Positions 17,192-26,069 of a stretch of DNA of 64,000 nucleotides are shown in pieces. Source of the stretch: Pseudanabaena sp. PCC 7367. GTDB taxonomy: Bacteria; Cyanobacteriota; Cyanobacteriia; Pseudanabaenales; Pseudanabaenaceae. Where the stretch lies: positions 124,001 through 188,000 of the forward strand of contig NC_019701.1 in assembly GCF_000317065.1 (NCBI RefSeq), in the 5' to 3' direction. Within the stretch, counting starts at the first letter, position 1, and every line of letters begins with the position of its first letter. The translations under genes and the position numbers were made by a program. The notes beneath the pieces were generated by a model. That model was not told the DNA's origin and did not search any database. It saw only the letters and a program-made list of their open reading frames with translations.

Positions 17192-17830
17192 ATGCATATT
17201 CTGGATGAGAAAGAGTTACAAGAAAAGGCTTTACCTGCGTGGCGTAGGGTATTTACTGCAGAAAACAATAATATATATTCATCTCCATTCACACCAGAGG
17301 TTGAGTCAAGGGCGATCGTATATCCTGCCCATGATGATCTTGAAGATTTTATTTCTGTTGAAACTCTTGTAAACGCTGCTGCAAAGGTTGGCGATCAAGG
17401 CATATATATTTTTGCACCATGGGATGGAAATTTTGTAGGAGGTAGCAAATGCTATGTGCCTTTAGCAGAATTTATTGATGGATACACATATGGAGGAAAT
17501 AAAGAAAAAAGTATTTATTACCAGTTGGGAGCAAATGTGCATAACAAATGTGTTAGCTTCCTATCATCAAATGGTGCCTGGGGAATCATGATGGATCTCG
17601 ATCATGTTGGCATTATTGGTGGTTCGCTGGAGTTTATGGCGGAGATTCGCAAAGGGACACCAAATTTAGACCAGCAAGTATATCAATTTCTAGCTGAGCT
17701 TGAGTACCTAGTTGCGGATGGTTATAAAAGAGCCATTAACGAATGGTTACCTGAGCTGCTCACCCATGTCTATGGGAAAAAGAAAGCAAAGATAATGACT
17801 GAGATAACTGGTTGTGAATATACAATCTAA
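17192..17830 (+). CDS. hypothetical protein, 212 aa
   Basis: I do not recognise this family. It is a soluble protein without signal peptide, with aromatic and Gly-rich segments (YIFAPWDGNFVGGSKCYV, SSNGAWGIMMDLDHVGIIGG) and a helical C-terminus. The DLDHVGIIGG segment looks like the recognition face of a SMI1/KNR4- or immunity-like fold, but that is speculation. The ATG at 17192 has GGAGG 9 nt upstream; a GTG at 17129 would translate the duplicated 3' end of the other gene and is rejected. It was probably the original downstream neighbour of the polyferredoxin gene. Confidence 0.7.
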   Translation: MHILDEKELQEKALPAWRRVFTAENNNIYSSPFTPEVESRAIVYPAHDDLEDFISVETLVNAAAKVGDQGIYIFAPWDGNFVGGSKCYVPLAEFIDGYTYGGNKEKSIYYQLGANVHNKCVSFLSSNGAWGIMMDLDHVGIIGGSLEFMAEIRKGTPNLDQQVYQFLAELEYLVADGYKRAINEWLPELLTHVYGKKKAKIMTEITGCEYTI

Positions 17831-17872
17831 AATTCTATGAGCCTAAACTCTGTAACCAGATAAAATAGAGCC

Positions 17873-18109
17873 ATGAAAGCGATCCTGATCTGGCTAATTA
17901 AAATCTATCGACTAGTGCTCTCACCGATCCTGGGGCCAAACTGTCGATTTAATCCCACCTGCTCGCAGTATGCGATCACCGCGATCGATCGGTTTGGCGT
18001 GTGGCGCGGCAGTTGGCTAGCGATCAAGCGGATTGCCCGTTGTCATCCCTTTCATCCTGGCGGCTACGATCCGGTGCCAGAGGAGCCCTGTCAGCATCAG
18101 CATAATTAA
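17873..18109 (+). CDS. yidD: membrane protein insertion efficiency factor YidD
   Basis: A 78-aa amphipathic protein that assists YidC/Oxa1-type insertion of inner-membrane proteins. The family signature is complete: [20 protein letters not shown], then [12 protein letters not shown] and a C-terminal [14 protein letters not shown] with conserved Cys and His. It stands alone, not in the rnpA-yidC cluster found in many bacteria. Its last 86 nt overlap, on the other strand, the end of the O-antigen-ligase family gene. Confidence 0.95.
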   Translation: MKAILIWLIKIYRLVLSPILGPNCRFNPTCSQYAITAIDRFGVWRGSWLAIKRIARCHPFHPGGYDPVPEEPCQHQHN

Positions 18110-19496
18110 GCGCTGGATCTAGGACTGGTGTTTGTGATAGCGATCGACTCACGCCATAGACCGCCGCCAGTAACATCCAACTCAGCATATTGATTCTGGG
18201 TTCGTTGTAGATCACGTCCAAAAATCCCGACAAAAGATAGAGCAAAAAACCCATCAACGCCATCACGATCGCATCCTTGGTCGATTTATCATGGCGATCG
18301 CTCGCCGCCCGCCAGCCCAACCAGCTTACCCAACCCCACATCCCCAGTAACGCCAGCAAGCCAGGAATACCCAGCCCCACGGTAATGCTCAGGAAGAAAT
18401 TATGTTCATGCTTGAGGCCAAGCAGATCGTAGTTAAATAAGGGCGCAACCAATACAAAATTAAATAAGCCCCAACCACTGATCGGCCTGGTGGCGATTAA
18501 TTTAAGCGCAAATTGCCAGGCGTTCAGCCGTTCGGAAGTGGAACCAAAATCCTGTTGATTTGGGTCGATCGTGCTAACCAGGCGATCGATAATTGCTGAT
18601 GGCAGCAGCGATCGCAACCATTCACCACCAAACCCAAAAATTGGCCCCAACACCGCCCAGCCAATTACTAATGCGGCCAGCATCAGCAAAACTACAATTA
18701 ACCAGTAGCGATAGTAGGCGGCCAGACTGAAAATAGCTACGATCGCCAATCCCCAAGCATTACGGGATTTAGTTAAATAAATGGTTGCCAGTGAAATAAC
18801 CAAGGCAAAAATCGCCCAAAGCCGCTTATTTTCATACCATTTGGGGCGATCGCTTGTTACTTCCAGGTCAGGATCTGGAGCACTGCTAACGGCATCAGCC
18901 GACGTGGGCTTATGCTTTCCCAACACAAAGTAAGCAATAATTGGCAGCAACATTGCCAGGTAAATTCCGGCTTCATTGTAATAGCCAAAAATCGAGTCAA
19001 CCCGGCCATCATTGCTCAGACCAAAGGTGACAAAATAGCCTTTGAACAAGCGGGGCACAATCCAATCGGGGCGATTGATCACTGCTTGCAAAATCCCCAT
19101 GATCCCCACGGGAATAGTGCTGAGGGTGAGTAACCAGAGGAAATGTTTAAGCTGGGCAGCGGTGCGGATAATCGCCGCAGTGATCGCAAATAACAATAAA
19201 AATGGCAAGAACAACACTGAGCCAGATAAGGCCGACCCCTTGTCGTGGGCAAAGGCGATCGTAATTACAATCCAGCCAGCAAATCCTAGCCAACCGCGAT
19301 TGACCACCGTATCCAGCTCGCGCCAGCCCCGCCGCCATAAAAACGTAATCATCAATCCCCCCGCTGCGGCTGGGACAAAAATACTACTCCAGGAAAGGGA
19401 TAACGCAATGCCTTGAAGCCAGTACCAATAGGGATTTAGGTTTGGTTGAGGTGCGGGTTTAAATAAGTGCTTGACTAGCTTGCTGGCGATCGCCAT
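18024..19496 (-). CDS. O-antigen ligase (Wzy_C) family membrane protein
   Basis: A 490-aa membrane protein with about ten to twelve hydrophobic helices and a large hydrophilic loop after the middle (about residues 295-345) that includes [16 protein letters not shown] and HEHNFFLSI, characteristic of the O-antigen ligase/polymerase family. The cyanobacterial IctB group, once called a bicarbonate transporter, belongs to the same family, and this protein could be a member. The last 30 or so residues are charged and lie antisense to yidD. Glycan polymerisation or ligation is the safer inference. Confidence 0.82.
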   Translation of the reverse strand: MAIASKLVKHLFKPAPQPNLNPYWYWLQGIALSLSWSSIFVPAAAGGLMITFLWRRGWRELDTVVNRGWLGFAGWIVITIAFAHDKGSALSGSVLFLPFLLLFAITAAIIRTAAQLKHFLWLLTLSTIPVGIMGILQAVINRPDWIVPRLFKGYFVTFGLSNDGRVDSIFGYYNEAGIYLAMLLPIIAYFVLGKHKPTSADAVSSAPDPDLEVTSDRPKWYENKRLWAIFALVISLATIYLTKSRNAWGLAIVAIFSLAAYYRYWLIVVLLMLAALVIGWAVLGPIFGFGGEWLRSLLPSAIIDRLVSTIDPNQQDFGSTSERLNAWQFALKLIATRPISGWGLFNFVLVAPLFNYDLLGLKHEHNFFLSITVGLGIPGLLALLGMWGWVSWLGWRAASDRHDKSTKDAIVMALMGFLLYLLSGFLDVIYNEPRINMLSWMLLAAVYGVSRSLSQTPVLDPALNYADADRAPLAPDRSRQDERDDNGQSA

Positions 19497-19846
19497 AGTT
19501 CTTGATTCTGGTGAGGTTGGTTTGCCAACTTCCCAGTGTACAGCCGAAAAGCCTCGATCGATTTGAGCTATGACAACCTAATCAGGCTAGCCCAATCATG
19601 ACATCACATAATCTAATAAAGATTTAATAAAGAGAAAAATATCAACCAAATAAGATTCGTGATCTTGGCATCAAGACAGCGGCGAATAGCCAAAATTACT
19701 CTTAAATTGGGTGTGCAGAGACAAATTTTGATTTCAGGCCTAGAAATTATACCTTTCTTAATCGAATTTGACAATCAATGTTTTGACGAATCCAGGAACT
19801 AGTGATATGGTGCAGGCAAAATTTGGCAACCTATCCGAACTAAGCT
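19497..19846. other. divergent intergenic region
   Basis: 350 nt between the O-antigen-ligase family gene and the RTX gene, transcribed away from each other. Promoters are expected but no specific site can be assigned; nothing else was seen. Confidence 0.4.
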
Positions 19847-21679
19847 ATGGCAGACATCACAGGTAACGACACAAACGAGTTCTTGGACGGCACCCAGCAA
19901 AACGATTTTATTCGTGGGCTTGGTGGCAATGATTTTATTCGCAGTCTTGGTGGAGAAGATTTAACTAACGGTAATCAGGGTAATGATACCGTCAATGGCA
20001 ACGCGGGAAATGACGATGTGCGCGGCGGCATGGACAACGACCAAGTGCTGGGCGGCATGGATAATGATCTCGTCAATGGCAATCGGGGCGATGATTTAGT
20101 AAACGGTAATCAGGGCGATGACTTCGTCTATGGCGGTCAGGGCAATGACACGGTGCGCGGCGGTCAAGATGCCGATCGCGTCTTTGGCAATATTGGCAAC
20201 GACGTAATTTATGGCGATTTTGGAGTTGATTCCCTCACTGGCAACGAAGGTAGAGATTTATTTGTAATCCAAAATGGTAAAGGCACTGATGTCATTACCG
20301 ATTTCCGTGATGGAGAAGACCTGATTGGTTTAGGTGATGATCTTAACTTTGCCGATCTCACCATTTCTCAGGTTGGTGCTGATACCATAATTGCCCTGGG
20401 AGCACAAAACCTGGCTGTCATCTCTGGTTTTAATAGCGCTGCTTTGACTAGCGATGACTTTACCACTAATCTTAGCGCGATCGGTAGTGAGTCTGATGGC
20501 TCTGGCCCTGGCACATTTACTTTTAGCACCACTGAATTTAGTGCTAATGAAAGTTCTGGTAGTGGAGCCATAACGATCAATCGGACTGGTGGCAGCGAAG
20601 GTACGGCTAGTGTGGTGTTGACCTTCAGTGATGTTACCGCCACTGGCTCAGGCGTTGACTATGACAGCGATCCAATCACGGTTGAGTTTCTTGATGGTGT
20701 AACTAGCCAGGTAATTAACTTTGATATTACTGATGACGAGCTAGTAGAAGGAAATGAAACAATTACGGTGGGGTTGATTAATCCCGCCGGTGGAGCCACG
20801 ATCGGTGCGCCTAGTAGTGCTACCTTTAATATCCTGGATGATGAAACTGGCGTTGCTGGTAATGATATTACTGGTACCGATGCCGATGAGTTTATTGGCA
20901 CATCTTCTTCGGAAACAGTGACTGGCACCCCTGGTAATGATGCTACCGAACTAAATGACACGATCGATGGTGGCGGTGGTAATGATACAGTCGAGGGCTT
21001 AGCTGGAGATGACTCGATCGATGGTGGCTCCGGTAATGACAGCATTGAAGCGGGTGCTGGCGCTGATACTGTGATCGGTGGTGGTGGCATGGATACGATC
21101 GATGGCGATCCTGGCAATGATGTTATTTCCGGCGGTGACAGCGAAGACACCCTGGAAGGCAATGAGGGGAATGATTCGATCAATGGTGGTAATGGCGGTG
21201 ATGATATTACTGGTGATGCTGGCACTGATACCCTGAATGGAAACGATGGCGATGATTCGATCCAGGGTGGAGCTGGCGTTGATGTCTTAAATGGCGGTAA
21301 TGGCCTTGATAGCCTGGTTGGTGGTGAGGGGAATGATACTCTCACTGGTGGCGCGGATGGTGATGATTTCCGCTACCTCACCCTATCTAGTGGGCCTGAC
21401 ACAATCACCGATTTTACTACTGGCGAGGATGAATTCAAGTTTGTTAATGGTGAATTCGGCAATCTGGGCACCGAAGAACTCTCTGCCAGTGAGTTTGCGG
21501 TCATTGCTAACTATGATGGGGCAACTGGTGCGCCCAATGGCACTGATGCAGCATTTATCTTTGATAGTGGCACTGATCAATTGATCTTTGATTCCAATGG
21601 CACTGACTCCGGTGGTACTACGATCATTGCTAACCTCAGTAGTGGTTCGGTGGCGATCGGTGATATTGACATTATCTAA
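19847..21679 (+). CDS. RTX/Calx-beta calcium-binding secreted protein
   Basis: A 610-aa, very acidic protein with no N-terminal signal peptide. Order of parts: RTX-like nonapeptides (GNxGNDxVNG) at about 15-140, a RTX-associated region (GTDVITDFRDGEDLIGLG), a Calx-beta domain (about 215-335, with EGTASVVLTFSDVTATG and VEGNETITVGL), a second longer RTX block (about 345-505, GGxGNDTxxG), and a final beta domain ending AIGDIDII. Such proteins fold when they bind Ca2+ outside the cell and are usually exported by type I secretion through a C-terminal signal. No ABC exporter is in the window. A surface or S-layer-like role is inferred. Confidence 0.88.
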   Translation: MADITGNDTNEFLDGTQQNDFIRGLGGNDFIRSLGGEDLTNGNQGNDTVNGNAGNDDVRGGMDNDQVLGGMDNDLVNGNRGDDLVNGNQGDDFVYGGQGNDTVRGGQDADRVFGNIGNDVIYGDFGVDSLTGNEGRDLFVIQNGKGTDVITDFRDGEDLIGLGDDLNFADLTISQVGADTIIALGAQNLAVISGFNSAALTSDDFTTNLSAIGSESDGSGPGTFTFSTTEFSANESSGSGAITINRTGGSEGTASVVLTFSDVTATGSGVDYDSDPITVEFLDGVTSQVINFDITDDELVEGNETITVGLINPAGGATIGAPSSATFNILDDETGVAGNDITGTDADEFIGTSSSETVTGTPGNDATELNDTIDGGGGNDTVEGLAGDDSIDGGSGNDSIEAGAGADTVIGGGGMDTIDGDPGNDVISGGDSEDTLEGNEGNDSINGGNGGDDITGDAGTDTLNGNDGDDSIQGGAGVDVLNGGNGLDSLVGGEGNDTLTGGADGDDFRYLTLSSGPDTITDFTTGEDEFKFVNGEFGNLGTEELSASEFAVIANYDGATGAPNGTDAAFIFDSGTDQLIFDSNGTDSGGTTIIANLSSGSVAIGDIDII

Positions 21680-21709
21680 GCAGCCATTGGGCAGCCATTG
21701 GGCAGCCAT
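21680..21709. repeat. 11-bp tandem repeat after the RTX gene
   Basis: Unit gcagccattgg, two exact copies and a partial third (gcagccat) that runs into agattattggggg and a HIP1 octamer. The junction resembles the end of the repeat at 1111-1135. Confidence 0.9.
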
Positions 21710-21800
21710 AGATTATTGGGGGCGATCGCTTGATCGCTTAAATAATTAGGCAATTACTTAGGCAATTACAATTAGTTAATTAATTACATCTAAACGCACG

Positions 21801-21851
21801 TAGTCGACAGACAGCTTAAACCCGATCGAGTGGGTAGGCTCCTGTCGATTA
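21801..21851. other. strong two-part stem-loop
   Basis: Outer stem of 10 pairs (21801-21810 with 21842-21851, one G-T wobble), a small internal loop, then an inner stem of 9 pairs (21813-21823 with 21832-21840, one wobble and a 2-nt bulge) closed by an 8-nt loop. It lies 122 nt after the RTX stop and 290 nt before the sigma factor start. It could be a terminator or a leader/ncRNA structure. Confidence 0.6.
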
Positions 21852-22140
21852 TTTTGATCAAATAAATCTAAGTAGATCACCCAATTAGATGATTAGAACT
21901 TATGGGATCTGGCTGATTAGAAATTACCATCTATACATTTGGTTTAGATTACAATCCCCATATTTAAATCGATTTTAAATCGATCGATGACTAATCAACC
22001 AGACTGGATTTTGATCTGAATTAGCAAAATGATAAAGTAGAGCGTAAGGGAAATCGATCGGGTGGGAGCTAATATTTTCAAGAGCTTAGTAATTGTCAAC
22101 CGGCGCTGCTTTTCTGCGCTTTACCAGAGAGTTGGACAAT

Positions 22141-23673
22141 ATGTCACCAGAGGTGCCTCAAATCAAGGAAAATCAAACCCTAAACCTGATCAAGGCTTAT
22201 CAATCTAATTCGTCTACAGAAATTCAGACTAAGTTGGTCGAGCTCCACGAGCAACTTGTACATGAAGCAGTTGGGGGAATTGCTAGACGAGCAGATAATG
22301 TCTATGGCAGATTGTTTGACGTTGGCTTGGCAGGGCTGTTGCGATCGTTTCAAACCTATCAACCAATCGAAAATAGTGAATTTGTCGATTTTGCTGCTGC
22401 CTGTGTTGACGATAGCCTGAGGGGCTATTTGATGGAGCTGTTGCAACGATCGTCGGAGCATGATTGCGCGATCGCTGCTGCTAACAAGGCCGATCGCCAA
22501 AGCCAGAAAACTACATCTACATCTATACCAGCACCGCGAAATCCTAGCAGCAAAAACAGTCAATCGGCTACCGGCTCAAAATCATCCAAGAGTAATCAAG
22601 CGGCAGCGTCCAATCAGTCCAATCAGATAGATGCTCGCAAAGCAACTCAAGCCCATAAAAGTTTTCAGCTATCTGCCCAGGATCGTGAGCGGTTAGTTAA
22701 GCTGCTCAATCATCCTGACAATTTCAAACTTTCAGGTAGCGATCGGCGGCGATTTCAACAATTGGTAATGATTTGGGACTTTGTAGACGCAACGTTTGCA
22801 CAATCTGAATCTAATCTGGCAGCGCCTGAGCAGGATGATGATAACGCAGAAATTTCCGCTAGCGACTATGTTAAATATGTTGATGCGATCGCCGAGCAGC
22901 GTGAAGATCACTCCGGCCCACTCAAATCAACCAGTATGCAACTGTTGCAGGAATATCGGCGGAGCCCTTCGGCCGAATTACGCAATCGCCTGGTGCAAAT
23001 TAATATTGGCCTAGTGCGTAAAGAAGCTTTTCACTGGACTAATCAATGTACTGAGACCTTTGATGACCTGGTGCAGGTCGGTAGCATTGGCTTGATCAGG
23101 GCGGTAGAACGATTTGATATTGCCAGGGGACGGGCGTTTAGCTCCTTTGCAGTTCCCTATATTCGTGGTGAGATCCAGCATTATTTGCGTGATAAAAGCC
23201 CTACTTTGCGGATGCCCAGGCGTTGGCTGGTGTTGTATAACCAGGCTAGTAAGGTGGTGCGTGAATTACGAGCGCAGCTAGGTCGTGAGCCAACCGATCG
23301 AGAGGTGGCTAAGGTAATTGAAATTGAAGAAGCTGAATGGCAGGAAATTAAACTGGCTTGCCAAAATCGATCGCCGCTTAGCCTCGATGCACCAATGAGC
23401 GATGACGATGACACCACCCTATCATTGGGAGATTTGTTAACTGACCATAAATACCGCAGCTTCCAGCTATCCCAGGAAGATAGCTTGCGATTATATCAGG
23501 CTCTCTCGCACTTGGAAGATCGCACCCGCCAGGTGGTTGAATTTGTGTTTTTAAAAGAGTTAACCCATCGAGAGGTGGCCGATATTTTGGGCATTAGCGC
23601 CGTTACGGTTTCGAGGCAAGTAAAAAAAGGATTGGTAACCCTTAAAAAGGTGATGACTACGCCAATTGAGTAA
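22141..23673 (+). CDS. sigma-70 family factor with duplicated region 2
   Basis: 510 aa from the ATG at 22141; a TTG at 22093 would add 16 residues. The C-terminal half is a complete group 3-like sigma factor: region 2 (about 266-352, with DDLVQVGSIGLIRAVERFD and SSFAVPYIRGEIQ), region 3 (356-420) and a region 4 helix-turn-helix (LTHREVADILGISAVTVSRQ). Residues 14-98 are a degenerate second region 2 that aligns without gaps at an offset of 252 residues. A 160-residue Ser/Gln/Asn-rich linker separates them. RNA polymerase binding by the intact half is expected. The regulon is unknown; it is flanked by two RTX surface-protein genes. Confidence 0.88.
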   Translation: MSPEVPQIKENQTLNLIKAYQSNSSTEIQTKLVELHEQLVHEAVGGIARRADNVYGRLFDVGLAGLLRSFQTYQPIENSEFVDFAAACVDDSLRGYLMELLQRSSEHDCAIAAANKADRQSQKTTSTSIPAPRNPSSKNSQSATGSKSSKSNQAAASNQSNQIDARKATQAHKSFQLSAQDRERLVKLLNHPDNFKLSGSDRRRFQQLVMIWDFVDATFAQSESNLAAPEQDDDNAEISASDYVKYVDAIAEQREDHSGPLKSTSMQLLQEYRRSPSAELRNRLVQINIGLVRKEAFHWTNQCTETFDDLVQVGSIGLIRAVERFDIARGRAFSSFAVPYIRGEIQHYLRDKSPTLRMPRRWLVLYNQASKVVRELRAQLGREPTDREVAKVIEIEEAEWQEIKLACQNRSPLSLDAPMSDDDDTTLSLGDLLTDHKYRSFQLSQEDSLRLYQALSHLEDRTRQVVEFVFLKELTHREVADILGISAVTVSRQVKKGLVTLKKVMTTPIE

Positions 23674-23926
23674 GGTTAGATCGAGTCGGCACATGCGCTT
23701 AAAAGCAGTGGTATCAATGTTTTTAGAAGCATAAGGTAAACCAGTGCCAGAGCACAATCTAATAAAATCAGGCAGCGCCGTGAGCCGTTTTTTCAATAAA
23801 TATGGTTGGTCAACCCAGGGCATGTTATCAGTTAAAGCTAAAAGACTCACAGCGATTGTACGGAGAGCCTTCATTTTGCGCGCTTAAAATTAAGTAACTT
23901 AATTTCATCAGCTAGGAACTAGCGAT

Positions 23927-25921
23927 CTAAACAAACACCAAATCAGTGACTGTGTTAATTGCTTGCTGCTGCACGATCGCCACCAGATCGCCACCGTTGA
24001 AGATGCCCTGACCAGTGAGATTATTTACCGTGGTATTCGGCACAAACATATAGTCCGCCAACATGCCATTCAGCACGATCGTATCCACGCCAGAGTTGAA
24101 ATCGCTGATGTAGGCAAAGTCAGCATCGCCATTACCAAGATAATAAGCACCCAACTCACTACCCAAGATAAAGGTATCTGCGCCAGCGCCACCACCACCA
24201 GTGAGCCGATCGAATTGGCCAACGCCTAAGCTAGTGCCAGCGACATCAAGGGTGTCGTTGCCAGCACCACCATTGAGGAAGTCGTTGCCGCTGCCGCCAT
24301 CGAGGAAGTCATCACCAGAGCCACCGTTGAGCCGATCGATGCCAGGACTACCAAACAGACTGTCATCACCAAAGTTGCCATTAATGGTTTGATTGCCAGG
24401 GCCACCGATAATTACATCATCGCCAGGGGTGCCAAAGTTACCACCCACAGTGGAAAGGGCAACGCTGAAGCTTTCATCGGTATCGGTGTTATTCGCAGGA
24501 TCGGCATCCATATCCCCACCAACGACCGCGATCGAGGCAGTGTTAGTAATTGTGGTATCACTAACCAGGTCAGAATCAACAAAGCCAGTCGCAGTAATCA
24601 CCAAAGTATCACCAGCATCGATCACCACGCCATCTACGTCCAGATCACCCATGCCCGCGAAAGGAGTTCCTTCGCTATCGGTGAATGACCATTCCACACC
24701 CAGCAATTCAGCGGGGAACATGTCCGTAATCGAGACATTACCAGCATTAGCCGCGCCTTCAGCAGAAACTTCAATGTTGTAGGTGATTTGTTCACCGGGC
24801 AGAGGGGTTAAATCAGAACCAGGTGCCGGGAATTTATCTACTGTTAGATCGATTTGGGTTTCAAAGGCACCGATGTCAACAATGCCGTTGATGATGCGAG
24901 CAAAGCCAGTACCACGTTGATCGAAGTCGGGGGGAGAGGTGAACGCCGGATCACCTGCATCGATCGCAGGACTACCATCGAGTAGCTCGTGGGTGAAGGT
25001 GGAGCCGCCATTATCCTGCAAGGGGCCGAGCAAGGGATCGGTATTGAAGAGGTTGCCAGCGCCACCCACATCAAAGGTGCTGCCATCGCTAATCAGGTTA
25101 TAGCCACCACTGCCATCGATCGTAGCAGTGCCTGCGAGGATATAGTTCTCAATTTGTACACCACTGCCACCAGTATTGCCAGAAATAATTGTGTTATTCA
25201 GGTTGGTGGTTGCATTATCAAAAACGGCGGCATTAGAAACACCAGGGGAAACTCCGGCAGCATTCGCACCATTGGAGACATTGTCAGCGATCGTGGAGTT
25301 TGACAGGTTTAGGGTAGCAGCAGGACCAAAACCTAGATTCCCAATACCGCCACCTGCCCCAAAACCATTGGCAGTATTACCACTAATCGTACTATTGATT
25401 ACATTGACAATGCCATTTTCATTATTAATGCCCCCAGATTGGTTAGCACCAATGTTATTGGTAATCAGACTGCTATCAACGGTTAAAGTGCCATTAAGGT
25501 TCTGGATGCCACCACCACCGCCACCGCCCGTCGCAACACTATCCCTGACTATACTATTCACCACAGTGAGATCACCACTGTTGGTAATTGCACCGCCAAA
25601 AAAACCTGTACCATTAGCAATATCAAGGCTATCGAGAACTGCGGTTACACCCCCATTAATATTAAAGATTCGACTGACATTACCGCCACTGACGGTAATA
25701 GCATTGTCTTCACCATCGATCGTCATGTCGCTACTAATCACCAGCTCACCAAGGGCAAGGGTAATGGTTTGATTCGCAATCAAGGGATCGAAGGTGATCG
25801 TATCAGTGGGGTCAATATTGGTATTTGCCTCGACGATCGCTTCGCGCAGGCTATCGCCAACTCCCAAACCCAAGCCACCATCATTTTCGTCTACTGTGGT
25901 GGTTACTAAAATATTTGCCAA
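23927..25921 (-). CDS. beta-helix/DUF11/RTX surface protein
   Basis: A 664-aa Gly/Asn/Asp-rich protein. It opens with the DSLREAI motif of CSLREA-type surface proteins, continues as a right-handed beta-helix (about 50-330, repeated NSTISGN and NSTIADN), then a DUF11-like Ig domain (about 355-490, VDKFPAPGSDLTPLPGEQITYNI in part) and RTX nonapeptides (about 500-565) with a C-terminal type I secretion-like tail. It has no signal peptide. Translation must start at a TTG: no ATG is near, and GAGGAG lies 8 nt upstream (25930-25935). Convergent with the sigma factor gene. An adhesin or sheath function is inferred. Confidence 0.86.
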   Translation of the reverse strand: MANILVTTTVDENDGGLGLGVGDSLREAIVEANTNIDPTDTITFDPLIANQTITLALGELVISSDMTIDGEDNAITVSGGNVSRIFNINGGVTAVLDSLDIANGTGFFGGAITNSGDLTVVNSIVRDSVATGGGGGGGIQNLNGTLTVDSSLITNNIGANQSGGINNENGIVNVINSTISGNTANGFGAGGGIGNLGFGPAATLNLSNSTIADNVSNGANAAGVSPGVSNAAVFDNATTNLNNTIISGNTGGSGVQIENYILAGTATIDGSGGYNLISDGSTFDVGGAGNLFNTDPLLGPLQDNGGSTFTHELLDGSPAIDAGDPAFTSPPDFDQRGTGFARIINGIVDIGAFETQIDLTVDKFPAPGSDLTPLPGEQITYNIEVSAEGAANAGNVSITDMFPAELLGVEWSFTDSEGTPFAGMGDLDVDGVVIDAGDTLVITATGFVDSDLVSDTTITNTASIAVVGGDMDADPANNTDTDESFSVALSTVGGNFGTPGDDVIIGGPGNQTINGNFGDDSLFGSPGIDRLNGGSGDDFLDGGSGNDFLNGGAGNDTLDVAGTSLGVGQFDRLTGGGGAGADTFILGSELGAYYLGNGDADFAYISDFNSGVDTIVLNGMLADYMFVPNTTVNNLTGQGIFNGGDLVAIVQQQAINTVTDLVFV

Positions 25922-25929
25922 GGTAAAAA

Positions 25930-25935
25930 CTCCTC
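25930..25935 (-). promoter_or_regulatory. strong ribosome binding site for a TTG start
   Basis: GAGGAG on the minus strand, 8 nt before the TTG at 25921. It fixes the unusual start codon of the beta-helix/RTX gene. Confidence 0.75.
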
Positions 25936-26069
25936 ACGCTAAAGTGACATGATGCAAGAACAACTATAATTCAGGCTAGCTATATAAACTGATATGAGTT
26001 TAGCGTAGATATCTCTTTTGCTTACGCTTTAAAAGGATTAATAGCAAAAGCAAAACAACTGTCTTTTCA

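Larger units (their letters stand above)
21680..22140. other. intergenic before the sigma factor gene
   Basis: Holds the 11-bp tandem repeat, a duplicated taggcaattac and a strong stem-loop (21801-21851). No coding sequence is supported. Confidence 0.5.

Noticed and set aside
19847-21679. Gly-Asn-Asp repeat DNA as a possible CRISPR or satellite
   Set aside because: The periodicity is 27 bp in frame and encodes RTX nonapeptides; units vary as expected for protein repeats.
23560-23874. Minus-strand 104-aa ORF overlapping the sigma factor 3' end
   Set aside because: Half of it is antisense to the conserved region 4. The rest (23680-23874) could be a remnant of another gene but matches nothing I recognise.
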